Origin: Nibrella saemangeumensis
GTDB taxonomy: Bacteria; Bacteroidota; Bacteroidia; Cytophagales; Spirosomataceae
DNA length: 64,000 nt
Direction of reading: 5' to 3'
Assembly (NCBI RefSeq): GCF_039541915.1
Contig: NZ_BAABHD010000024.1
Coordinates: 1-64,000, forward strand
Shown: piece after piece, positions 26,090-35,082 of the stretch
How the letters are laid out: each line of letters begins with the position of its first letter
How positions within the stretch are numbered: position 1 is the first letter of the stretch
Made by a program: the position numbers and the translations under genes
Notes under the pieces: model-generated
The model's input: the letters and a program-made list of their open reading frames with translations, nothing else
Told to the model about the DNA's origin: nothing
Databases searched by the model: none

Positions 26090-27298
26090 TTATCGATTGT
26101 TAAGGGCCGTTGTAGCGGCTGTGCTGGTTTTCAAACTTTCTCCCTCCCCCTGCGGTACGCCGGTGCCAGCGGCCCCTTGCGTTGCCTCGGGCAGTTTATC
26201 AATCTTAGCCACCTTAACCGGTGCCTCCGGCCGCAGGAAGTTCAGACCCGTTATGGCCACGGTATCGCCCTGCTGAAGCCCCGATAAGATCTGGATGGTG
26301 TTGGTGGTACGGATACCCGTTACCACATCCCGGTAATCGGCCTTGCCGTCGCGAATCACCACCACCTGCTTACCACGGGCCTGCGGAATCACCGCCTGCG
26401 TGGGTACCACCAGTGTGCGGTCTGTTGCGATCACGAGGTTGACTTTAGCAAAAGTTCCCGGCCGCAGGGCCGTAGAGTTGTTGCTAACCCGCGCCCGGAT
26501 GCGCAGGTTGCGGGTTTCTTCTTCGACGCCCGGTTCCACGGCGTATACCTGCCCCCGGAAGGTATTCTGGGAGCCATCTACGGTAAAGGTAACCGAACTG
26601 CCCATCTTAACAACAGGGCCGTATTTTTCCGGAATTGAGAAGTCGAGTTTCAGTGAGCTGGTCTGCTGCAGACGGGCAATCAGCGTATTTGGCGTTACGT
26701 AGGCGCCGGGGCTGACATTCCGCAGTCCAATATAACCCGAGAAAGGAGCGCGGATTTCGGTACGCCGTAATTGTGCCCTCACCAGTTCAATATCGGCAAG
26801 GGCACTCTTCAGGTTTGTCGTCACAATATCGTACTCCTGCTGGCTGATACCACCCCGCTGCAATAACTGACGGTTACGGTCTTCAGTGCGCCGGGCGTTT
26901 TCTTCCTGTACCTGTAGTTTTTGCAACTGGGCGCGCAGGTCGGCATCGTAGAGTTTAACCAGCAAAGCACCTTTGGATACTGCTTTCCCTTCCTGAATGT
27001 TGAGTTGGGTAATGCGTCCGGATACTTCCGGGAAGATATCAACCTGCTCGGCTGCCAACAGGCTTCCGCTGGCTACTACTTCTTCCGAGATTGTCCGGGG
27101 TACAACAATAAAGGCATTGATATTCACAGGGCCTCCACTGCCACCGCCTAAGCCGCCCCGGCCACCGCCGGGACCCCCTCCCCCTCCGCGGCCACCCTGG
27201 GCCGAAGGTTCCTTTTGTCCGGGTTTAAGCACTTTGTTGTACACGATAAGGCTGCCGATTACCAGCACCACCAAACCGATCGCGATCCATCTTTTCAC
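26090..27298 (-). CDS. RND efflux periplasmic adaptor (MFP) subunit
   Basis: From GTG 27298 the protein has 402 residues: KRWIAIGLVVLVIGSLIVY anchor, then a Gly-rich stretch of about 25 residues, then the HlyD-type core (SGSLLAAEQVDIFPEVSGRI lipoyl half, a coiled-coil hairpin with LLQRGGISQQEYD, EIRAPFSGYIG, and beta-barrel GTFAKVNLVI). The frame is open upstream to 27406, but that extension (LLHLDFPIP) does not look like a signal, and adaptors of this type normally begin at the KRW anchor. It bridges the RND pump and an outer-membrane channel. The 3' end is 4 bp from the pump gene. Confidence 0.92.
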   Translation of the reverse strand: MKRWIAIGLVVLVIGSLIVYNKVLKPGQKEPSAQGGRGGGGGPGGGRGGLGGGSGGPVNINAFIVVPRTISEEVVASGSLLAAEQVDIFPEVSGRITQLNIQEGKAVSKGALLVKLYDADLRAQLQKLQVQEENARRTEDRNRQLLQRGGISQQEYDIVTTNLKSALADIELVRAQLRRTEIRAPFSGYIGLRNVSPGAYVTPNTLIARLQQTSSLKLDFSIPEKYGPVVKMGSSVTFTVDGSQNTFRGQVYAVEPGVEEETRNLRIRARVSNNSTALRPGTFAKVNLVIATDRTLVVPTQAVIPQARGKQVVVIRDGKADYRDVVTGIRTTNTIQILSGLQQGDTVAITGLNFLRPEAPVKVAKIDKLPEATQGAAGTGVPQGEGESLKTSTAATTALNNR

Positions 27299-27430
27299 AG
27301 GTATAGGGAAATCTAAATGAAGCAATATTGAACTATCCTGATAAGAACAGGTATAGGCAATAACTACTGATTTTGTACAATTACTGCAACAAAGTATTTT
27401 CAGCATTTGTTCAGTGCATCCCTACAGGAT

Positions 27431-30355
27431 TTACCGGCCACAAATGGTTTTGTAATCGCAATACTCGCAGGTTTTCAGATTCTTGGTCTTTTCAAAGGCT
27501 TTTGCGCCGTCCAGCATTTCGGTAATTAGCTTCCGCAGCATCTCTTCCGATTCGGCAATGTACTGCGCCGGGGTCTCCTCGTCGGCAAATTGTACCGGAT
27601 TGGTAATCAGGTCCGATTTGATCTTCCGAAACGAGTAGAAGCCGGCTTCGACCGGTTTGCCGGCCAGTGTTTTTTGTTTATCGCCGTTCTTCAGCAGCAG
27701 ATACTTGTAGAGCCAGAGCTGCCGCATCTTCTCCCAGTTAGAATCGGTCTCTACCAGCAGGCGTTCCTTCAACTCCACTCCGGTGGTCCGGGCAGGTAAC
27801 TCTACTTTGCCGGTCTTATAGTCGGCAATCCGGATCTGATTCTGGTACTCTTCAATCCGATCGATCTTCCCGGCGATCTTTACCCGGATTACGTCACCGT
27901 CGATGGGAACATCCAGGTACGTCTGGTACATCGCTTCGGTTGCCAGTACCTTCAGCCCCGTGAGTTCGCTCTGCTTGCGCTGAAAGTCCAGCATCAGCCG
28001 CCGGGCCGTCTGGTACAGCAGCAGGTTCATGCCCGAATCGGCCAGGCGGCCCTTCATGACCTTTGAAAATTGGTCGTCGAGCACTTTCAAAATTACCGAT
28101 TCGTCGATGGGCAGGTCTTTCATCCGGTATTCCTGGTCGAGCGTTTCCAGGGTTTCGTGCAGCCAGGTACCGAACTCGGCGGTGCCCATGCGCTCTTCCA
28201 CGTCTTCTTCCTCGCTGATCTCGACCAGCCGGCTAAAGTAGAACCGCATGGAGCAACTGATGTACTGATTCAGCGCCGTTGGAAATAAGCCTTTCTCTTC
28301 GCTGGACAGCATCGTCTTCAGTTGAGCCCGGATACTATCTGTCTTCGGTACCTTCAGGTCGGCCACCTTCAGCGAGGATTCTGACTTGCCGAAGCGCACT
28401 ACCGGTTTGGTGAGGGTGATGCGCCCCTGAGCCGCCGGGATCAGTTCGTATTCGAGTTGCCGCACAAACCGGCTGGGTTCCCCTTTGCTGTTGCCGTAGG
28501 CATCGGTCGAGGTAGTGTATAGCAGCACCACCTCTTTGGCCCGCTGGAGCAACCGGTAGAAGTGGTAGGCCATTACGGATTCCTGCTCGCGGTAGGTCGG
28601 CAGTTTCAGTTCGGTGCTGATGTCGAAGGGAATCAGCGAGTTCAGTCGCCGGGGTTGAGGAAACACGCCTTCGTTGACCGACAGCACAATGACCCGTTCA
28701 AAATCCAGGGCGCGGGTTTCGAGCATACCCATCACCTGCAGGTTGCTATTGCCCTCACTGGTAAAGGGAATAGTGGTCTGCCGGATCAGCTCATTCAGAA
28801 ACTGCCGGAAACTCCGCACCGTTACGGGCGTGCCGCCTTCCTGCGCGGCCTGCCGCTCCAGCGTGGTTTCCAGTTGCTGCAGCAGCGTATAAAACAGGTA
28901 CAGGTACTCGATTTCAATCGCATCCTGACTGTCTCTATATACGTCACGCAGCAGGTCGATCAACTCGTACATGGCCCGGATGGCGACCTGTGGTCTGTCG
29001 GTTGGCCAGCGGGTAAAGAGCACCCTGAACAGCGGGTCACCCTGCCCCAGCTCCAGCATCTCTTTTTCGTTGAGGTATACCCACTGGCGCTTGATGATCT
29101 CTTCGTTGACCCAGCTCAGCAGCGGCTTGGGCAGTTCGTTTTCGCGATCGGGCGACAGCAACTGGTGTATTCGTTCGTACTGCCGGATAAACGGATGATT
29201 CAGCAGCTTGACGATGTGACGGTGGTGAAAGCGCAGCACCTTAATATCCCGTCCGTCGCGGGTCCGGAACTCGGCCACCGTCCGCTGCAACTCAAACCAC
29301 GCATCGATCAGCGTAAACAGCAGCGAGTTTCGCAGCGATAGACCCATGGTTACGTTCAGATCTTTCACCGACGTATCCAGCGAGTACAGCACCGGTACCA
29401 GCAGCGTCTCATCAGCCAGTACGATAGCGGTGCGGGGAGCGGCCTGCTCCTCGCACCCTGCACTCTGCCCCCAATCCGCATACACCTGCCCGGCCACCTT
29501 CGCCTGCATGCTGGCGTTGGGTACACCGATCAGACGAATGTGTTTGGGCGTTTCGGTGAGGTCGTTGCCGGTCCAGGTCCAGGCACCGGCCCAGCCGGCA
29601 TCCTTGTAACGGCGCAGGAAATAGCCGGCTTCCTGGCCTTTGTCGCGGAGGTAATAGTCGTCGGCATCCCAGAGTACTTCGGCCTTTTTGGCTTCGGTCA
29701 GCACCTTAATGATGCGCTCTTCGGACTGGCTCAGCGCGTTGAAGCCGACAAAATAAATCTTCTCGTAAAGTGGATTATCCCGCACCAGCGTATCGACTCC
29801 TTCGGCCAGTTTGCGGTAAGCCATCCCCCGGTAGGCCAGGCCCTGGGCGGTGAGCCGTCTGCGCAGGGCATAATACGCAGTTTGCAGGTTTTCGAACAGC
29901 TTGAAATACCGCTGGGTACCGGGTGTTTCGGTCAGGGGTTGGGCACCGGCCGGCAACTCCAGGTTCCATCGCTCCATGGCCTTAGCCGCCGTCAGGTAGC
30001 TGAACAGGGCGCTGGGCTTAACCAGGTACTGATCCATGCGGTCAAAGTCGGCCAGCAGCACCGAGGCCCAGCCGATAAACTGCTCAAATTCGAGTTTGTC
30101 GTCGATCTCCTGAAAAACAGTGTACAACTCAAACAACAGGCTAACGGGGTCGATGAGTTGTATTCCGGCAGCCTGGGTGATAAAGTCATCGACGGCCAGC
30201 GTATGCGGAGCCAGAAAAGGCAGGTCGGTTTGTTCGGCGAGGTGTTGCTTTAAAACACTGACGGCCCGGCGCGTGGGCAGAATCACCCAGACATCGTCCT
30301 GGCGGGGACCGTGTTGTTCATAGATATGTTGAGCGGCCTTTTCGAGGAAAGTCAT
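27431..30355 (-). CDS. AddB-like PD-(D/E)XK nuclease/helicase-fold protein
   Basis: The 974-residue protein resembles AddB-type subunits of recombination nucleases. The N-terminal half has a degenerate helicase-like fold (VWVILPTRRAVSVLKQHL, RVIVLSVNEGVFP). The C-terminal nuclease has a His in FGTWLHETLE, IAGKIDRIEEY and IRIADYKTG (D-Y-K). The iron-sulfur Cys set is visible: one Cys in NQYISCSMRFYFSRL and three in KTCEYCDYKTICGR. It would act in DNA end resection with an AddA-like helicase, which is not in the window. Only 24 bp separate its stop from the adaptor's long open frame, so read-through into the efflux genes is possible. Confidence 0.88.
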   Translation of the reverse strand: MTFLEKAAQHIYEQHGPRQDDVWVILPTRRAVSVLKQHLAEQTDLPFLAPHTLAVDDFITQAAGIQLIDPVSLLFELYTVFQEIDDKLEFEQFIGWASVLLADFDRMDQYLVKPSALFSYLTAAKAMERWNLELPAGAQPLTETPGTQRYFKLFENLQTAYYALRRRLTAQGLAYRGMAYRKLAEGVDTLVRDNPLYEKIYFVGFNALSQSEERIIKVLTEAKKAEVLWDADDYYLRDKGQEAGYFLRRYKDAGWAGAWTWTGNDLTETPKHIRLIGVPNASMQAKVAGQVYADWGQSAGCEEQAAPRTAIVLADETLLVPVLYSLDTSVKDLNVTMGLSLRNSLLFTLIDAWFELQRTVAEFRTRDGRDIKVLRFHHRHIVKLLNHPFIRQYERIHQLLSPDRENELPKPLLSWVNEEIIKRQWVYLNEKEMLELGQGDPLFRVLFTRWPTDRPQVAIRAMYELIDLLRDVYRDSQDAIEIEYLYLFYTLLQQLETTLERQAAQEGGTPVTVRSFRQFLNELIRQTTIPFTSEGNSNLQVMGMLETRALDFERVIVLSVNEGVFPQPRRLNSLIPFDISTELKLPTYREQESVMAYHFYRLLQRAKEVVLLYTTSTDAYGNSKGEPSRFVRQLEYELIPAAQGRITLTKPVVRFGKSESSLKVADLKVPKTDSIRAQLKTMLSSEEKGLFPTALNQYISCSMRFYFSRLVEISEEEDVEERMGTAEFGTWLHETLETLDQEYRMKDLPIDESVILKVLDDQFSKVMKGRLADSGMNLLLYQTARRLMLDFQRKQSELTGLKVLATEAMYQTYLDVPIDGDVIRVKIAGKIDRIEEYQNQIRIADYKTGKVELPARTTGVELKERLLVETDSNWEKMRQLWLYKYLLLKNGDKQKTLAGKPVEAGFYSFRKIKSDLITNPVQFADEETPAQYIAESEEMLRKLITEMLDGAKAFEKTKNLKTCEYCDYKTICGR

Positions 30356-30419
30356 AGTTCAGGATTGGGGCAATCAATTGGTAAAACTACGGCATTTGTT
30401 ACTAACTTGCGTAGCGCGG

Positions 30420-33400
30420 ATGTCGGATATGTTGCCCTTAAGACCTCTTTTTTCCATTCTCCTTGCTTTCTATTCGGTCGGTGCCCTGGCGCAGTTCGAC
30501 GATCTTGCATTTGAACACTACACCACCGACCAGGGCTTATCGCACGATTGGGTGAACTGCATCCTGAAGGACCGGCAGGGTTTTCTGTGGTTCGGCACCG
30601 AGAACGGCTTGAACCGTTTCGATGGACTCCGGTTCCGGCCGTTTCAGACAGGGAAGGTAGACGGTACGCTGCCCAGTTCTATCATCACGGCGCTGGCGCA
30701 GGATAGTTCGGGTACCATTTGGGCCGGTACCGACAAAGGGCTGTGCTTATTCGATCCGGAACGGCTGCAATTCAGCGTCTTCGCGTTAACCGCTCAGCCG
30801 CAAAAAGAAGCAAACGATCCCCGTATATACGGTATTGCGTTGGACCGGACGGGTTATGCCTGGGTGACTACCGCACATTACATTTACAAATTACACCTGC
30901 GCACCCGCCAGGTTCGGGTGTTTCGGATGCTCAATAACCCCACGAGGGCCGGTGTGCTGCCGACTGTTGACCACCAGAATCGGTTGTGGCTTTTCTTCGG
31001 CGGAGCCGTTTTCCGGTTTGACGAGCAAACCGGCCGGTACCGGCATTATATCGGCCGGTCGGAGTCCTCCCCCAAAGACCCGGTTCTGATGAGCAGCGCC
31101 GTTTATGCAGATAGCAAAGGACAACTCTGGGCTCCCTCCTGGAACGCCGGCCTCTTCCGATACGATGCCGCTGCCGATGCGTTTGTGGTGGTAGACAAAC
31201 GCATTGACCTGGGACAATCTATTACGGAAGATCGCTCGGCGGGCGAATCGTTTCTGTGGATCGGCGGAGGCATGTCCAGCCTGGCTCAATACTGGCCCGA
31301 GCGCAAACAGGTTGTCTCCTTCACGTATAATCCGGCGGAACCGTTCAGCCACAACGAAGCCAAAGTCACGGCGATCTTCTCTGACCCGCAGACCAAGATC
31401 ACCTGGATTGCCACCGAAAACGGCATCGAAAAGTACGACCCGAATTCGGTCCGATTTAAACGGAAGATTCTGCCCCTCCCGGCCGATCACACGCAGTTCA
31501 ACGATGTGGTGGCCGTAACCGAAGACCGGTTTGCGCCCAACTCCTACTGGATTGGCGTGTGGGGCAATGGCCTCTACCGGTGGAACCGCGAGACGGATTC
31601 CCTGACACGATTCACCGACCGAAACAGTCCGCTCCCGACCAGCGAGGTGTTTACCATCACCCAGGACGATCAGGGTGTCCTGTGGCTGGGACTGAAAGGT
31701 AGCCTGACCCGCTTTGATCCCCGGAAAAACAGCTGGCGGCACTACCGCCCATTTCCGGCACTGCCCAATGTCAACCACAAAATCCTGTACACGTATACCG
31801 ATGAGCGGAGGCACCTGTGGCTCGGCATGAACTATGCAGGGCTTTGGGAGTTTGACCCGGCCACGGGGCAGTTTAAGCAATGGCCGTTGCCCACCGACGG
31901 GTTGAAACGGGTGGTTATTAACGGCATTACCCAGGATGCGCAGCACCGGATCTGGGCGGTAGGTACCGCCGGGTTGTATTGTGTTGATCCGGTACGGGGT
32001 ACGGTAACCAAACAAGCCCTGGGTGCCCACAAAAATCAGGAAGTGGTGCTGAACGCGGTTTGTGTGGACCGCCGTCAGCGTATCTGGGTGGCGGGTGAAG
32101 ACGCGCTGATGGTGATGAACGCCGACGGCCAACGTATCCGGCAGTACCGGGTCAATCACGAGTTGCAGGGACGCCCAACCGGCCTGACCGTCGACCGGGC
32201 TGGTCATATCTGGGTAGCGACCGACAACTACCTGCACCGCATCGACGGGAACACCGGAACCATCCGCCATTTTGACAAAAGCGACGGACTGCTCAGCAAC
32301 TCGTTCGGCCCGGCGTTTACGCAAAACAGGGCCGGTGAGATCTTTCTGGGCACCCGGTTGGGGTTCAACTATGTTGACCCTGCCCGACTAACCACGAACC
32401 AGCAGATACCGGGGCTTGCCATTACGGATATTCACATTGCTAATGACCGAAGGACCATTCCGGCAACGGGTAACCTGGTGATACAACCCGATGAAAACGC
32501 GGTTGCCGTGCAGTTTGCGGCCCTGAATTTCAGCCAGCCGTACCGGAACCAATACAAATACCGGCTGGTGGGTTTTGATAAAGACTGGCAAACCACCGAC
32601 CAGCCCCGCGTCTCCTACACCAACCTGAGTCCCGGCACGTACACGCTTCAGCTGATGGCGTCAAACAACGACGGTGTCTGGAACCCAAAGCCGCTTGAAC
32701 TGGGTATTGACGTAATTCCGCCGGTCGAACAACGGTGGTGGTTCCGGGGATTGCTGCTCCTGGTGCTGGGTGGGGCTGTTTACGGGGGAGTCCGGTACCG
32801 GCAGCAACAGCAGGACAAGATCCGGCGCATCCGCGACCGCATTGCCACCGACCTGCACGACGATATGGGCTCTACCCTCAGCAGTATCCGCATCATCAGC
32901 GACGTGCTGCAACGGCAGCTTACCGAGAGCGAGCCGGTGGCTGGTGCCATGCTGCAAAAGATTAGCGAAAACGCTACCCATCTGTCGGAGTCGATGCAGG
33001 ACATCATCTGGTCGATCAAATCCGATAACGATACGCTGGAAGATGTGGTCACGCGGATGATGGAGTTTGCCGTAAAGCCGCTCGAAGCCCGGCAGATAAA
33101 ACTAAAAACGCATATCTCAGCCCGGTTCGACGGCACGCGGCTGAACCCCGACCAGCGCCGGACCTTATTCCTGATCTTTAAGGAGGTGGTGAACAACGCC
33201 ATTAAGTATGCCGCCTGCACCCAGATCGACTTACTGATCAGCCTGACCGGCCCGAACCTCTCGATGGTGATCCGGGACAACGGCATCGGCTTTGACCCGG
33301 CCACGGTGCAACCGGGTAACGGCCTGCAAAATCTGCAACGGCGGGCGCAGGATATGGGCGGCAGGTTACAGGTTGTGTCGGCCCCGGCCAAAGGCACCAT

Positions 33401-33428
33401 CGTTGAACTGACATTTAAAATCACATAA
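30420..33428 (+). CDS. Beta-propeller (Reg_prop / Y_Y_Y) sensor histidine kinase, NarL type
   Basis: With ATG 30420 the protein has about 1002 residues and a signal peptide (LRPLFSILLAFYSVGALAQ). The exported part contains many Reg_prop blades (LSHDWVNCILKDRQGFLWFG, GLNRFDG) forming two propellers, then a Y_Y_Y domain (YKYRLVGFDKDWQTTD), a TM helix (LLLLVLGGAVYGGVRYR), the HisKA_3 H-box (IATDLHDDMGSTLSSIR) and HATPase. It senses an extracellular ligand, often a polysaccharide product in this class. The frame is open upstream to a TTG at 30378, but a possible promoter (TTG 30378-30380, TAACTTGC 30403-30410) overlaps that start. ATG 30429 is also possible. Partner regulator 42 bp downstream. 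Confidence 0.92.
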   Translation: MSDMLPLRPLFSILLAFYSVGALAQFDDLAFEHYTTDQGLSHDWVNCILKDRQGFLWFGTENGLNRFDGLRFRPFQTGKVDGTLPSSIITALAQDSSGTIWAGTDKGLCLFDPERLQFSVFALTAQPQKEANDPRIYGIALDRTGYAWVTTAHYIYKLHLRTRQVRVFRMLNNPTRAGVLPTVDHQNRLWLFFGGAVFRFDEQTGRYRHYIGRSESSPKDPVLMSSAVYADSKGQLWAPSWNAGLFRYDAAADAFVVVDKRIDLGQSITEDRSAGESFLWIGGGMSSLAQYWPERKQVVSFTYNPAEPFSHNEAKVTAIFSDPQTKITWIATENGIEKYDPNSVRFKRKILPLPADHTQFNDVVAVTEDRFAPNSYWIGVWGNGLYRWNRETDSLTRFTDRNSPLPTSEVFTITQDDQGVLWLGLKGSLTRFDPRKNSWRHYRPFPALPNVNHKILYTYTDERRHLWLGMNYAGLWEFDPATGQFKQWPLPTDGLKRVVINGITQDAQHRIWAVGTAGLYCVDPVRGTVTKQALGAHKNQEVVLNAVCVDRRQRIWVAGEDALMVMNADGQRIRQYRVNHELQGRPTGLTVDRAGHIWVATDNYLHRIDGNTGTIRHFDKSDGLLSNSFGPAFTQNRAGEIFLGTRLGFNYVDPARLTTNQQIPGLAITDIHIANDRRTIPATGNLVIQPDENAVAVQFAALNFSQPYRNQYKYRLVGFDKDWQTTDQPRVSYTNLSPGTYTLQLMASNNDGVWNPKPLELGIDVIPPVEQRWWFRGLLLLVLGGAVYGGVRYRQQQQDKIRRIRDRIATDLHDDMGSTLSSIRIISDVLQRQLTESEPVAGAMLQKISENATHLSESMQDIIWSIKSDNDTLEDVVTRMMEFAVKPLEARQIKLKTHISARFDGTRLNPDQRRTLFLIFKEVVNNAIKYAACTQIDLLISLTGPNLSMVIRDNGIGFDPATVQPGNGLQNLQRRAQDMGGRLQVVSAPAKGTIVELTFKIT

Positions 33429-33470
33429 ACGGGTGATTCTTGTAATCGGTCATCGCCGTACCTTCGGGTT

Positions 33471-34112
33471 ATGAATACCATACCCATTCGCATCGTTTAT
33501 TACGAAGACAACAAAGCCCTCCGCGAGGGCATGTCGTTTCTGCTCCAGGCCACGCCCGGCCTGCAACTGCTGGGCGCGTTTCCCAACTGCGACCACCTGA
33601 CCGACCACCTCCTGACGCTACAACCGCAGGTGGTGCTCATGGACATTGATATGCCGGGAATGCCTGGTACAGAAGCCGTTGCCCTCATCAAAGCAACGCA
33701 TCCGGCCGTTCAGGTGCTCATGCTGACCGTTTTTGAAAACGAGGATAAGATCTTTCAGGCCATCCGGAACGGGGCAAACGGATATCTGCTGAAGCACACC
33801 TCCCCGTCTGGTATTGTCGAAGCGATTTTCGACCTCCACAACGGGGGTTCGCCCATGACCGCCAGCGTGGCCCGCAAGGTGTTGCAATACTTTCAGCAGC
33901 CCAAAGTGGCCCGGTCCGATTACAATCTCTCTGAGCGTGAGGTCGATATCCTGCGCGGCCTGACCAAAGGCCACAGCTATAAAATGATCGCCGACGAACT
34001 GTTTATCAGCGTCGAAACCGTACGCACCCACGTACGGCACGTGTACGACAAACTACACGTCAACTCCAAGGCCGAAGCCATCATCAAAGCCATGCGCGAA
34101 GGACTGGTTTAA
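33471..34112 (+). CDS. NarL/FixJ-family response regulator
   Basis: The 213-residue protein has a receiver domain (IVYYEDNKALREG, phospho-acceptor Asp in VLMDIDMPGMPG, LLKHTSP) and a LuxR-type helix-turn-helix (LSEREVDILRGLTKG, SVETVRTHVRHVYDKL). It is the partner of the sensor kinase 42 bp upstream. Just downstream, at 34145-34191, a promoter has a palindrome related to the one linked with the 12.1-kb regulator, and this protein may bind it (inference). Confidence 0.94.
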   Translation: MNTIPIRIVYYEDNKALREGMSFLLQATPGLQLLGAFPNCDHLTDHLLTLQPQVVLMDIDMPGMPGTEAVALIKATHPAVQVLMLTVFENEDKIFQAIRNGANGYLLKHTSPSGIVEAIFDLHNGGSPMTASVARKVLQYFQQPKVARSDYNLSEREVDILRGLTKGHSYKMIADELFISVETVRTHVRHVYDKLHVNSKAEAIIKAMREGLV

Positions 34113-34144
34113 CCCATTTCTCCTGCTTTTACCGCTGCCTATTT

Positions 34145-34191
34145 TCACCCTTTTATGGGATTGTGCGGCCCATTTTCGTCCCCCAACTTTG
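34145..34191 (+). promoter_or_regulatory. Promoter of the lipocalin-like gene with variant palindrome
   Basis: TCACCCTTTTATGGGATTG (34145-34163) matches TACCCCTTTTAGGGTATTG at 15 of 19 positions and keeps CCC/GGG symmetry. The TTG (34161-34163) is followed by 20 nt and CAACTTTG (34184-34191), the same -7 sequence and spacing as at 13700-13707. It lies 33 bp after the regulator stop and 73 bp before the lipoprotein ATG. Confidence 0.65.
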
Positions 34192-34263
34192 CATTGCCGA
34201 AGCCGGTAAGCGCCAACCAACTTTCCGTCTTCTGTTCACACACAACCAAAACAACTACACACC

Positions 34264-34791
34264 ATGAACCATTTGACAATTTCCACACTTCGGGCCTGCC
34301 TGGCTGCCCTGCTGATGATCGCTGTTACCATTGGCTGTAAAGAAACGGATAATACGATAGTTCCTGCACCCATTGAGGGCGGCTGGAAACTAACCGCCAT
34401 GAAGCTTAACCCGGCGCTGGACGCTGGTCCGCTGGGCAAAGTATCCGATCTGCTGCCGATGCTGAGCAGCACGTACAAAACCACCTGCTTTACGGATATG
34501 ACGATCACCTTCACCAGCAACGGCACCATGACCACCGATAACCCCGCTTCGTGCAAGGGTGATCTCGCCGGTGAGGATATGAACGATGCGATCGGCTTTG
34601 ACGTCAACAACCGCTATACGGTCGTTGGTGATAAGCTGACGATAACGGACGGCTACGGTGAGAGAACGGAGTACAAAGTGGCCATCAACAGCAATACCAT
34701 GCAGTGGGTGACCGAGACCGAGTTTGAAGACGCGGATGGTGAATTGGTGAAGCACACCGTTACCACCGAGTTGAAAAGAGCCGGTAAATAA
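34264..34791 (+). CDS. Lipocalin-like lipoprotein
   Basis: The 175-residue protein has a lipoprotein signal (ACLAALLMIAVTIGC, Cys25). The mature part looks like the lipocalin-like domain of Bacteroidota surface lipoproteins: PIEGGWKLTAMKL near the start, a two-Cys segment (TTCFTDMTITFTSNGTMTTD, then ASCKGD), KLTITDGYGERTEYKV and a final strand pair. It may bind a small ligand; none can be named. Its promoter lies just after the NarL-type regulator gene and carries a palindrome, so it is probably a target of that system. Confidence 0.8.
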   Translation: MNHLTISTLRACLAALLMIAVTIGCKETDNTIVPAPIEGGWKLTAMKLNPALDAGPLGKVSDLLPMLSSTYKTTCFTDMTITFTSNGTMTTDNPASCKGDLAGEDMNDAIGFDVNNRYTVVGDKLTITDGYGERTEYKVAINSNTMQWVTETEFEDADGELVKHTVTTELKRAGK

Positions 34792-34819
34792 ATCGCCTGA
34801 CTCTATTTTCTTTAAAGCC

Positions 34820-34850
34820 TTTGTCCGATCAGCAACAGTTCTTATGTTTG
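34820..34850 (+). promoter_or_regulatory. Promoter of the leader ORF / tRNA-Cys / tRNA-Phe unit
   Basis: TTTG (34820-34823), 19 nt, TATGTTTG (34843-34850) is a perfect match to the Bacteroidota -33/-7 consensus. Transcription would start near 34853-34857, at or within a few bases of the ATG at 34855. No other promoter is visible before the tRNAs, and there is no room for one between the terminator and tRNA-Cys. Confidence 0.82.
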
Positions 34851-34854
34851 CAGC

Positions 34855-34938
34855 ATGAATAGGTCAACAGGCAAATTTTGTTTTAGCTCATTCTTCTGTT
34901 ACTCACCGGGTAACAAGTGGGCTTTGTTTGTCTGTTAG
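34855..34938 (+). CDS. Phe/Cys-rich leader peptide (candidate)
   Basis: A 27-codon ORF from ATG 34855 to TAG 34936-34938. Five codons are Phe (8, 10, 13, 14, 25) and three are Cys (9, 15, 27); codons 8-15 read FCFSSFFC. The two downstream genes are tRNA-Cys and tRNA-Phe. The ORF overlaps the first strand of an antiterminator hairpin (34910-34920, codons 19-22). The ATG is so close to the predicted transcription start that the message may be leaderless. The role as an attenuation leader is inferred from layout; the ORF is too short for coding statistics. Confidence 0.6.
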   Translation: MNRSTGKFCFSSFFCYSPGNKWALFVC

Positions 34939-34996
34939 GATATAAAACAAAGAAACTGAAAAAGGCCACTTGTTACGGATGTAGCAAGTGGCCTTT
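34910..34996 (+). promoter_or_regulatory. Candidate transcription attenuator (competing hairpins)
   Basis: Three segments can pair in two exclusive ways. Segment 1 GTAACAAGTGG (34910-34920) is perfectly complementary over 11 bp to segment 2 CCACTTGTTAC (34966-34976). Segment 2 also pairs with segment 3 (34981-34996) to form the terminator stem. A ribosome stalled in the Phe/Cys cluster (34876-34899) would leave segment 1 mostly free, giving the antiterminator; a ribosome at the stop codon (34936-34938) would cover segment 1 but not segment 2, giving the terminator. Confidence 0.6.
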
Positions 34997-35004
34997 TCTT
35001 TTTT
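34961..35004 (+). terminator. Intrinsic terminator immediately upstream of tRNA-Cys
   Basis: A 16-bp stem with one G-T pair (34961-34976 with 34981-34996, loop GGAT) is followed by TCTTTTTT. It ends 4 bp before the first base of tRNA-Cys, between the only recognisable promoter and the tRNA genes. Confidence 0.9.
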
Positions 35005-35008
35005 ACAC

Positions 35009-35079
35009 GTCTGGTATGCTCAATGGATGGGCGCTGGTCTGCAAAACCAGTATAGTCGGTTCGATTCCGACACCAGACT
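35009..35079 (+). tRNA. tRNA-Cys(GCA)
   Basis: A complete cloverleaf: acceptor GTCTGGT/ACCAGAC, D-stem GCTC/GGGC, anticodon stem CTGGT/ACCAG with loop CTGCAAA (anticodon GCA at 35041-35043), T-stem GTCGG/CCGAC with loop TTCGATT, discriminator T. The CCA end is encoded (35080-35082). It starts 4 bp after a terminator U-run and is followed directly by tRNA-Phe. Confidence 0.97.
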
Positions 35080-35082
35080 CCA

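Noticed and set aside
30891..32324. A 477-residue open frame on the minus strand
   Set aside because: It is antisense to the beta-propeller part of the sensor kinase, has no start context or family resemblance, and reflects GC-rich codon use.
34855..35008. T-box riboswitch or small RNA upstream of the tRNAs
   Set aside because: No T-box sequence or specifier-loop layout is seen, and T-boxes sense tRNAs upstream of protein genes. A plain small RNA remains possible but does not explain the Phe/Cys codons or the read-through need.
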